A stretch of DNA of 5,864 bases, from contig DATAYF010000190.1 of NCBI GenBank assembly GCA_036272735.1, forward strand, positions 1 to 5,864. Reading direction: 5' to 3'. This DNA is from DATAYF01 sp036272735 (GTDB lineage Bacteria > Chloroflexota > Ktedonobacteria > Ktedonobacterales > Ktedonobacteraceae). Shown piece after piece: positions 1-5,864 of the stretch (positions within the stretch are counted from its first letter, which is position 1; every line of letters begins with the position of its first letter). The notes under the pieces are model-generated. The model was not told the DNA's origin. It saw nothing but the letters and a program-made list of their open reading frames with translations, and did not search any database. The translations under genes and the position numbers were made by a program.

Positions 1-614
1 TGCGTTAATAAATGCGCGCCGGTTTCACCAGCGCCCGCGAACGTTTTAGGATTGCCAGCAGCCGTAACCCAGAAAGGCAGTTCAGGCTGGATAGGCGTCG
101 GATAGGTTCTCAGATCAACAAGTTCGCCCGTGCCGCTTTTCACTTGAATGGATTCGCCACGCCAGAGCTTACGTACAGTCTCGATGCCACGATACATCAC
201 GGCGTGGCGCTGCTCGTAATTTTCTGGGAAGAAAGCAAAATCATTCGGATGCCAGCCAGAGGCGAACGAAATACCCACGCGGCCACCTGAAAGATTATCC
301 ACCATTGCCCACTCTTCAGCGACGCGAATAGGGTCGTGCAGCGGCATTACCACGCTGCCTGCCCGCAAACCGATCTGACTGGTTTCGCGGGCCAGCGCGG
401 CCTGCAACACCGCTGGATTGGGGTAAAGCCAACCGTCTTTAGTAAAATGGCGCTCAGGGATCCAGATTGAAGAGAAGCCATGACGGTCAGCAAACCTGGC
501 GCTTTCGATTACCAGGCGATATTTATCCCCACTAAAAGCCGTTTCACTGCTAGAGAAAAAAATAAGGCCAAATTTGATCCCTTTATCATTGTGGGATGCA
601 GTTTTCGAATCCAC
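1..614 (-). CDS. MupA/Atu3671-family FMN-dependent luciferase-like monooxygenase (3' part outside window)
   Basis: The visible 204 residues are the N-terminal part of a flavin-dependent bacterial-luciferase-like TIM barrel, of the subfamily found in NRPS/PKS clusters (MupA/Atu3671 type). Recognisable blocks are KFGLIFFSS (about residues 14-22), WIPERHF (51-57), the stretch from RAGSVVMPLHDP to GGRVGISFASGWHPNDF (about 84-126), and LWRGE (150-154). Family members oxidise carrier-bound or free biosynthetic intermediates using reduced FMN and oxygen; the substrate here cannot be read. The start chosen is GTG at 614-612, preceded by AGGAG with an 8-base gap; an in-frame TGA lies further upstream at 671-669. 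The family is usually about 330-350 residues, or forms a domain of a larger megasynthase, so the C-terminal part, or more domains, should follow beyond base 1. It is co-oriented with the PKS to the right and separated from it only by the tnpB element. Family assignment is firm; the exact reaction is not known. Confidence 0.93.
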   Translation of the reverse strand, partial: MDSKTASHNDKGIKFGLIFFSSSETAFSGDKYRLVIESARFADRHGFSSIWIPERHFTKDGWLYPNPAVLQAALARETSQIGLRAGSVVMPLHDPIRVAEEWAMVDNLSGGRVGISFASGWHPNDFAFFPENYEQRHAVMYRGIETVRKLWRGESIQVKSGTGELVDLRTYPTPIQPELPFWVTAAGNPKTFAGAGETGAHLLT

Positions 615-622
615 GATACCGT

Positions 623-627
623 CTCCT
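623..627 (-). promoter_or_regulatory. Shine-Dalgarno site of the luciferase-like monooxygenase
   Basis: The minus strand reads AGGAG, with 8 bases between it and the GTG start codon at 614-612. This supports the non-ATG start and suggests the monooxygenase is translated as its own protein, although this family often occurs as a domain inside larger synthases. Confidence 0.7.
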
Positions 628-635
628 AAATCTAC

Positions 636-687
636 AAAAAAACCGCCTTTGAGTGCCCCTGGCTTCAGTCACGGGGGTAAAAAAGGC
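636..687 (-). terminator. Intrinsic-terminator-like structure at the left end of the tnpB element
   Basis: On the minus strand an outer stem (GCCTTT at 687-682 pairing with AAAGGC at 650-645) encloses the inner left-end hairpin at 676-656. It is followed by GG and seven Ts (642-636). A stem followed by a T run is the layout of a Rho-independent terminator for transcripts arriving from the PKS side. The stem is long and internally interrupted, so real termination strength is uncertain. It lies 9 bases upstream of the monooxygenase Shine-Dalgarno site. Confidence 0.4.
656..676 (+). repeat. Left-end (LE) subterminal hairpin of the tnpB element
   Basis: CCCC (656-659) pairs with GGGG (673-676). 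TGGCT (660-664) pairs with AGTCA (667-671) with one G-T pair, leaving a two-base TC loop and a single bulged C at 672. The same pattern (four-pair base, one bulged pyrimidine on the 3' side, five-pair upper stem, two-base loop) recurs at the right end, which supports these as the TnpA recognition hairpins of an IS200/IS605-type element. Confidence 0.75.
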
Positions 688-942
688 ATTCCTTATTTGA
701 GGCGTGGGTTGAGTGTTCCCTTGCCTCTTGATTTTTCTAATAGCTTGCAGTAGAGTATGCTCATGAGAACCTTTGAGTACCGCTTGTTCGTGAATACAGA
801 GCAATCCCGCAAACTCATGGCGTGCCTGGTTGAGTCTCGCATCATTTACAATGGCATGCTTGAGACGATCATGGCACAGTATGAGCTTGATGGCACATTC
901 CCCAGCAAGTATGAGCTTGAGACGGTCTTCAAAGGGCAAGGT

Positions 943-978
943 GAGCATGTAGAGCATGTAGAGCATGTATAGCATGTA
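943..978 (+). repeat. Four tandem copies of a 9-base unit inside tnpB
   Basis: GAGCATGTA occurs three times perfectly (943-951, 952-960, 961-969), then once as TAGCATGTA (970-978). Each unit is three codons (Glu-His-Val), so the expansion itself keeps frame. The G-to-T difference in the fourth copy creates the first premature stop of tnpB. Related TnpBs are expected to have one copy here, going straight into a Pro-Ala-Thr-Thr stretch, so this looks like slippage expansion in a decaying gene. Confidence 0.85.
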
Positions 979-1839
979 CCAGCCACCACAGTGCAGATGC
1001 GCGGCTCGATCGCCTCTCGAAGTCCCTCAAACGGTTTCTTGTGGCCCGACAGAACAACGTGTCTGGTATCGGCTTCCCTCGCTTCAAAAAGCCGAACAGG
1101 TGGCACTCCATTCAACTGAGACAGTACGGCAAAGATTGCTATCTGCATGAGGACAACAAACACCTCATTGTCCCCAAGAAGCCTGGTCACTTCCTCAAAA
1201 TCAAGTTGCATCGTACGATAGAGGGAACTCCTAAGACGGTGCACCTCGTACTCAGGGCCGATGGACATTGGTACGCGCTCATCGTCTGCGAGACGGAACC
1301 ACCAACAGAGCATGCACCAGATACCTGTGAGCATCCTGATATTGGCATTGACGTGGGACTGAAGGTGTTCCTTGCCGATAGCTCGGGCAACACAATTGAA
1401 AACCCGCGTTTCTATCGCTCGTCTCAGAAGACCCTCAGGCGCAAGCAACGCCAAGTGTGCAGGCGTAAGAAAGGCAGTCACTGACGAAGGATCGCCGCCC
1501 GTAACGCTGCCAAGACGCACCTGAAGATCAACCGACAACGCACCGATCACCATTTCAAGACGGCGAAACGGTACGCTGAACAGTATCACCACATTGCCGT
1601 GGAAGACCTTCAAATCACTACTCTGGTGAAAAATCATCATCTGAGCAAGAGCATTCTCGATGCCTCGTGGGGTGCATTCCTCGACATCCTTGAAGATAAG
1701 GCTGCAAGAGCTGGTCAGCAAGCGATTCGAGTAAACCCGCGTTTCACCAGTCAGAAGTGTCACCAGTGTGGGGAATTTGTGCAGAAAAGTTTGTCTGTAC
1801 GAACCCATCTCTGTCCTTTCTGTGGCTATGTGGCAGATC

Positions 1840-1981
1840 GAGACGTCAATGCCGCCAAGAATATTCTGTTACAGGCCAGGGCATGGCCGAAAGCGTCGGT
1901 CTCGCGCTCAGAGTCCGGTCGAACTGAGAAGCCCCCGGCTTTAGCCGTGGGGAGTTGTCACAACTGCCTTAATTCAGACGG
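1840..1981 (+). ncRNA. Possible omega RNA (reRNA) scaffold plus guide of the tnpB element
   Basis: In tnpB elements the guide RNA comes from the 3' end of tnpB and the right end, with a guide of about 16-20 bases read from the flank just beyond the element. Here the tnpB 3' end and the right-end hairpin (1932-1952) are intact. If the tip is near 1961, the guide segment would be about 1962-1981, which is antisense to the last codons of the PKS gene. The 5' limit given is a guess, and no promoter or expression evidence is visible. The assignment rests on family knowledge plus the hairpin. Confidence 0.35.
1932..1952 (+). repeat. Right-end (RE) subterminal hairpin of the tnpB element
   Basis: CCCC (1932-1935) pairs with GGGG (1949-1952). 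CGGCT (1936-1940) pairs with AGCCG (1943-1947), with a TT loop and one bulged T at 1948. The structure matches the left-end hairpin position for position. It overlaps the tnpB 3' coding end (residues PPALAVG) and is followed by AGTTGTCAC, close to the presumed right tip. Confidence 0.8.
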
Positions 1982-4900
1982 ATCTTCCCGCTCGCATGTA
2001 GCGTCCACAGATTGCGTGGCTGGTCTGGTATACCTGCGGAGTGACTGTAGACGTGGAAATCTACTTGCTCATGAGCAACGGAAGAGAGCACGACCTGAAC
2101 CTTTTGCGCTCCACGTTCTGGTAAGAGCAGGAGTTTTTTCAACTGTAGCTCAGTTAAAACGTGCGAACTCGTGCCAAACGCCTCGGTCGAAGCTGCCTGG
2201 GCCATTTCAACATAGACCGAGACAGGAAGTGCCTGCGCACCTTGAATGCGATGATCTTGCAGATAGGGTAAACGCTGCGCATCCAGATCGACCTCCCACA
2301 TATGCGTAGCGGTGGGATGCACCAGCTCTACATGTCCGGCGAGCAAAGGATGGCGCTGCCTATCCCCTGGTATTTCAGGGGCACAACCGTTCTGTATATC
2401 TGCATGATTAGTGGTATCGCCTGTTGCGCTCGTTTGGGCAAACCAGCAACGTTCTCGTTCAAAAGGATAGGTAGGTAGAGCCACGCGGCGACGCGCATAT
2501 GCTTTCTCGAAGCCCACCCAGTCTAGCGCGATCCCCTTTGTATACAATGAGGCCACACTCTGCAAAAGTATCGACCAATCAGCATGCTCTTTACGTAACG
2601 AAGGCAACCAGGAATTTGTCTCAGCAGGCAGGCAACGCTTCCCCATACCTGAGAGAACTGCGTTGGGACCTAGCTCGACAAATAATGTGTACCCCTGTGC
2701 TGCCAACGTCTGCATACTCGCCGCAAATTGAACTGTCGAACGGGCCTGTTGACGCCAGTAGCTGGCATCGAGCGTTTCACCAACGTTGAGCATGCGCCCG
2801 TTCAGGTTGCACACCAGCGGAATACGTGCTGGCGCAAACTTGACCTCACGCGCGATGCCCTCGAAGGTTTCGAGCATCGGCTCCATCACCGGGGAATGGA
2901 AAGCGTGGGAGACCTGCATAGGATGCGTGTCCAGTCCCTCAGCTTCCAGGCGTTGCCTGACAGCACGAACAGCCTCGTCAGTACCCGAAATCACCGTGTT
3001 GCGTGGACCATTGATGACCGCGATAGAAACCTTGTCTTGATAGGGGGCCAATAGAGCAGCCACGCGCTCAGGCTCGGCAAAAACGACCACCATCGTCCCA
3101 CGCTCAGGCAGTGCTTGCATCAGTCTAGCCCGCTGAGCAATCAGCTTCAAGCCATCTTCCAGGCTCAATATGCCAGCGACACAGGCTGCCACGTATTCCC
3201 CGATGCTATGCCCCATCACGACATCAGGCTCGACCCCCCACGATTGCCACAACTGCGCCAATGCATACTCTAGCGCGAACAGAGCAGGCTGCGTGTACAT
3301 GGTCTCGTGGAGCAGCGGCATCGTTTTATCGCCCGGATAAATGATCGAGAGCAATGGATGTTCGAGATAGGCGCGTAAAATGTGATCGCACGCATCGAGC
3401 GCAGCCCGAAACGTTGGTTGGGTCTCGTACAACTCCCGTGCCATACCAACGTATTGCGAACCCTGTCCCGTAAACAAGAACGCCACTTTCGGTCGTTCGC
3501 GCCCCTGTACCTGTCCCCGCACCACTGATGCTTCAGTACCGCCCGCACGGAAGTTCGCCAGGCGTATCCGTAATTGAGCTGGCGAATCGGCAACAATAGC
3601 CAGGCGATGATCAAAATGGGCGCGTCCTGTCGTGGTCGTGAAACAGATATCAGCCAGGGCTACATCCGTCTTCTGAGCCAGAAACGACTCGTAGCGCGTC
3701 GCTAATTGCTGCAAAGCGTTATCGCTACGAGCAGACAAGGTAAACAGATGCTGCGTACGTTCAACTTCGTTCACTGGCTGAGGCAGATCGGGAGCCGCCT
3801 CTAGAATGATATGGGCATTGGTGCCCCCGAAACCAAAGGCGCTAACACCAGCAATCCGGCGCGTTGCCACGGGCCAGGGTTGCCGCCGTGTAGGAATGAC
3901 GAACGAGGTACCATCAAGAGAAATATGCGGATTTAGTTTTGTAAAGTGGACGTTGGGCGGAATCTCTGCATGCTGCAAGCTAAGCACCGTCTTGATGAGG
4001 CCGGCAATACCAGCCGCCGACTCCAGGTGACCGATGTTCGATTTGACCGCGCCCAGCACACAGGTTTGATCCATAGAGCGTTGTGACATCAGCACCGCCT
4101 TGAGCGAACCAACCTCGATGGGATCACCCAGGGGAGTACTGGAACCATGCGTCTCGACATAGCTGACCTGCGCGGGCGCAACCCCGGCATTGCGCAACGC
4201 CTGGCGAATAACGGCCTCTTGCGCTGGACCATTAGGGGCCGTGAGACCATTGCTACGTCCATCCTGATTGACAGCCGAACCACGAATAACCCCCAACACG
4301 TGGTCACCAGCGCGCTCGGCTGCCGCTAGCGGTTTGAGAATAACCAGTCCGCACCCCTCCGAACGCACGTAGCCATCAGCCGACTCGTCAAAGGTTCGGC
4401 ACTGTCCCTGGGCCGACATCATGCGTGCTTGCGAGAAGGTCACGGAGAGATCGGGCGTAAGGATAATGTTGACCCCACCAGCAATCGCCAGGTCGCATTC
4501 TCCGCTGCGCAGGCTCAAACACGCCTGGTGCACAGCTACCAGCGAGGAAGAACAGGCCGTGTCAAGCGCCATACTCGGACCGCGCAGATCCAACAGGTAG
4601 GAAAGGCGATTGGCAGCGATACTGTGGGCATTGCCGGTGCCACTATAGGCGTCGAGAGCCGCAAGGTCATTGCCCTGAAGCCGGGAATAATCGTCGCTAC
4701 TGATACCAACGAAGACACCTGTCTGACTACCAGCCAAAGCTTGTGGGGCCTGACCAGCATGCTCAAGCGCTTCCCAGGCGACTTCAAGTAGGAGACGCTG
4801 CTGAGGGTCCATGCGCTCGGCTTCGCGTGGCGAGATGCCGAAGAAATACGGATCAAATTGATCGACTTGATCCAGGAAACCACCCCGGCGCGTATTCATC

Positions 4901-5864
4901 TTACCAGGGATAGCCTGTTCGGACGAGTAGAGCTTTTGGATATCCCAACGTGTAGCGGGCACCTCGCTCAGACCATCGCGTCCCTCTGCCAGGAGTTGCC
5001 AGAACTCATCAGGGTTATTGGCTCCGGGGAAACGACACCCAAGCCCGACAATTGCAATCGCATCATCTTGCAATGGGCGAGCACGTTCAGTTTGCGCTGG
5101 CTGCTCATCGGCCGCGTCCTCACCCGCCAGGGAGGTGGCAAGCAACTGAATAGTTGGATAGTCGTATAACAGGGTTGGCGGCAATTCCCGCTCTAACCAC
5201 TCCTCCAATTCACCAGCGATCCCGACAGCATGCGCCGAGTCCATGCCGTAGTTCGCCAATGGGGTCTGCGTATCAATCTCACCAACAGGCATTTTTAGGG
5301 CTTCGGCGACGTGAGAAAGCAGCCAGGCTCGAATAACCTTCACCTCAGGAGAGGCTTTGGTTGGACGCTGAGCTACTTGCTCAGAGGACTCAGAAGTATG
5401 CGCTGTGAGGGTAACAGGCGTCGCCGTGGGCGCAGCACTAGCAAGGTCCATGCGCCACGCGAAAACTTCCTCAAGCTCATCAGCCAGGAAAGCCTGCCTG
5501 GCACCACGGCGTTGCACTTTACCGCTAGAGGTTTTAAGCATCGTACCGGTTTTCAATAAGACCACAGCGTAGGTTTGCAGTTCGTGATTTTCGGCCACCG
5601 TCTTGCGTATCGCCTGCACCACCTCGTCGAGATTAGAGCGTAGGTATTGACGTTCAACCTCTTGTACGATAACCAGACGCTCTTCACCTGCGGCTTCGAC
5701 GGAGAAGGCCGCACCGCTGCCCGCACGCAAAGCTGGATGGCAGGCGTCAACCGTCAATTCGATATCTTGCGGATAATGGTTCGTGCCACGAATGATAATG
5801 AGATCCTTCAAACGTCCGGTAATAAAAAGCTGTCCGTCGTGTGCAAAGCCGAGATCACCGGTGC
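1969..5864 (-). CDS. Hybrid FAAL-ACP-KS-AT-(half DH) type I polyketide synthase, 5' end outside window
   Basis: The 1297 visible residues (numbered from the first full codon at 5862) begin inside a fatty acyl-AMP ligase: TGDLGF, GRLKDLIIIRG, NHYPQDIE, and the TSSGKVQRR lysine motif near 111-119. An ACP follows (about 172-247) with its phosphopantetheine Ser in GMDS (residue 209, bases 5236-5238). The KS (about 267-689) has Cys in DTACSSS (437, bases 4552-4554) and His in VETHG and SNIGH (572, 612). The AT (about 793-1092) has GQGSQ, GHSIGEY with Ser 886 (bases 3205-3207), and HAFH (986-989), which predicts malonyl-CoA. After the YPFERERCW linker comes the first DH hotdog (from about 1171) with an intact HxxxGxxxxP (His 1204, bases 2251-2253). 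The protein ends at TAA (1971-1969) right after this half; the second hotdog with the catalytic Asp, any KR and a module ACP are missing. Predicted role: activate a fatty acid, load it on the ACP and extend it by one malonyl unit. The stop lies beside the tnpB element, so the end may be secondary. Confidence 0.95.
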   Translation of the reverse strand, partial: TGDLGFAHDGQLFITGRLKDLIIIRGTNHYPQDIELTVDACHPALRAGSGAAFSVEAAGEERLVIVQEVERQYLRSNLDEVVQAIRKTVAENHELQTYAVVLLKTGTMLKTSSGKVQRRGARQAFLADELEEVFAWRMDLASAAPTATPVTLTAHTSESSEQVAQRPTKASPEVKVIRAWLLSHVAEALKMPVGEIDTQTPLANYGMDSAHAVGIAGELEEWLERELPPTLLYDYPTIQLLATSLAGEDAADEQPAQTERARPLQDDAIAIVGLGCRFPGANNPDEFWQLLAEGRDGLSEVPATRWDIQKLYSSEQAIPGKMNTRRGGFLDQVDQFDPYFFGISPREAERMDPQQRLLLEVAWEALEHAGQAPQALAGSQTGVFVGISSDDYSRLQGNDLAALDAYSGTGNAHSIAANRLSYLLDLRGPSMALDTACSSSLVAVHQACLSLRSGECDLAIAGGVNIILTPDLSVTFSQARMMSAQGQCRTFDESADGYVRSEGCGLVILKPLAAAERAGDHVLGVIRGSAVNQDGRSNGLTAPNGPAQEAVIRQALRNAGVAPAQVSYVETHGSSTPLGDPIEVGSLKAVLMSQRSMDQTCVLGAVKSNIGHLESAAGIAGLIKTVLSLQHAEIPPNVHFTKLNPHISLDGTSFVIPTRRQPWPVATRRIAGVSAFGFGGTNAHIILEAAPDLPQPVNEVERTQHLFTLSARSDNALQQLATRYESFLAQKTDVALADICFTTTTGRAHFDHRLAIVADSPAQLRIRLANFRAGGTEASVVRGQVQGRERPKVAFLFTGQGSQYVGMARELYETQPTFRAALDACDHILRAYLEHPLLSIIYPGDKTMPLLHETMYTQPALFALEYALAQLWQSWGVEPDVVMGHSIGEYVAACVAGILSLEDGLKLIAQRARLMQALPERGTMVVVFAEPERVAALLAPYQDKVSIAVINGPRNTVISGTDEAVRAVRQRLEAEGLDTHPMQVSHAFHSPVMEPMLETFEGIAREVKFAPARIPLVCNLNGRMLNVGETLDASYWRQQARSTVQFAASMQTLAAQGYTLFVELGPNAVLSGMGKRCLPAETNSWLPSLRKEHADWSILLQSVASLYTKGIALDWVGFEKAYARRRVALPTYPFERERCWFAQTSATGDTTNHADIQNGCAPEIPGDRQRHPLLAGHVELVHPTATHMWEVDLDAQRLPYLQDHRIQGAQALPVSVYVEMAQAASTEAFGTSSHVLTELQLKKLLLLPERGAQKVQVVLSSVAHEQVDFHVYSHSAGIPDQPRNLWTLHASGKIRLN

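Larger units (their letters stand above)
643..1961 (+). mobile_element. IS200/IS605-type tnpB-only element (IS1341-like), degenerate
   Basis: The element consists of one broken tnpB flanked by subterminal imperfect hairpins (656-676 and 1932-1952) of the same architecture. There is no inverted repeat or duplicated target visible, as expected for this family, which moves as single-stranded circles using the HUH transposase TnpA. No tnpA is present, so the copy would have needed TnpA in trans. The outer limits are estimates: the left tip lies somewhere around 636-650 and the right tip just after the GTTGTCAC that follows the right hairpin. The element is oriented opposite to the biosynthetic genes and occupies the space between the PKS stop (1969) and the monooxygenase start (614). 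Confidence 0.85.
757..1961 (+). pseudogene. tnpB: tnpB, RNA-guided RuvC-like endonuclease of an IS200/IS605-type element, broken
   Basis: Intact TnpB is an omega-RNA-guided DNA nuclease, ancestor of Cas12, that cuts empty donor sites next to a short target-adjacent motif. The N-terminus (MLMRTFEYRLFVNTEQ) starts at ATG 757 (ATG 763 is an alternative) and runs in one frame to a TAG at 970-972. A net -1 (or +2) frameshift within about 1000-1007 moves the match to another frame, resuming at DRLSK from 1008. A TGA at 1482-1484 interrupts it again, after which homology continues at once. Conserved residues survive in the fragments: the RuvC-I Asp in GIDVG (1350-1352), RuvC-II Glu in VEDL (1602-1604), the zinc-finger CxxC pairs (1758-1769 and 1812-1823), and the DRDVNAA RuvC-III Asp (1842-1844). 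No in-frame stop lies inside the right end; the frame stays open into the PKS antisense strand until 2309. With three lesions, a functional protein is unlikely. Confidence 0.9.

Noticed and set aside
12..290. A 92-codon plus-strand open frame at the left edge
   Set aside because: It is antisense to the clear luciferase-like monooxygenase coding frame and has no family features.
700..756. A sigma70-type promoter for tnpB in the left end
   Set aside because: There are TTGAGT, TTGCCT and TCTAAT-like boxes, but no pair has acceptable spacing, so no promoter is called.
943..978. CRISPR-like or minisatellite array
   Set aside because: The units are 9 bases, directly abutting with no spacers, and sit in the tnpB coding frame, so this is a simple tandem expansion.
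846..1808. A 320-codon open frame on the minus strand, opposite tnpB
   Set aside because: It lies fully antisense to the recognisable TnpB homology, its product has no recognisable motif, and the poly Cys-Thr stretch is just the 9-base repeat read backwards.
3270..4883. Several open frames of about 70-120 codons overlapping the KS and AT region on both strands
   Set aside because: All overlap the continuous PKS frame, which carries the expected catalytic motifs throughout; none shows independent family features.
5809..5811. TTG as the start codon of the PKS
   Set aside because: The frame is open to the window edge and upstream codons give the FAAL motif TGDLGF followed by GRLKDLIIIRG, so the TTG is an internal Leu codon.

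Overview
This window is a piece of a bacterial secondary-metabolite gene cluster, interrupted by a decayed IS200/IS605-type tnpB element. The two biosynthetic genes lie on the minus strand and read in one direction: the polyketide synthase first (right), then the monooxygenase (left). Base composition is moderate. The combination of a lipid-primed PKS, a MupA-type luciferase-like monooxygenase and a tnpB-only element is known from large-genome bacteria such as Ktedonobacterales (Chloroflexota) and Cyanobacteria. That placement is a low-confidence impression; no rRNA or housekeeping gene confirms it.

Right part (1969-5864, minus strand): the 3' 1297 codons of a large modular enzyme whose 5' end lies outside the window. 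Visible domains in order are the C-terminal part of a fatty acyl-AMP ligase (FAAL), an acyl carrier protein (ACP), a ketosynthase (KS), a malonyl-type acyltransferase (AT), and only the first hotdog half of a dehydratase (DH). No ketoreductase and no ACP after the AT are present.

Middle (about 643-1961, plus strand): a tnpB-only element with matching imperfect hairpins near both ends and no tnpA. Its tnpB carries two premature stops and one frameshift, yet keeps the codons for all three RuvC catalytic acids and the zinc-finger cysteines. The left end, read on the minus strand, resembles an intrinsic terminator. The right end keeps the hairpin expected at the 3' part of an omega/reRNA.

Left part (1-614, minus strand): the first 204 codons of a MupA/Atu3671-family FMN-dependent luciferase-like monooxygenase, with a GTG start and a good Shine-Dalgarno site.

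How they may work together: the FAAL would activate a fatty acid and load it on the ACP, and the KS-AT would extend it with malonyl-CoA. The monooxygenase and downstream proteins outside the window would modify and complete the product. The element sits exactly between the two genes, against the truncated DH, so it may mark either a harmless intergenic insertion or the scar of a lost PKS segment.
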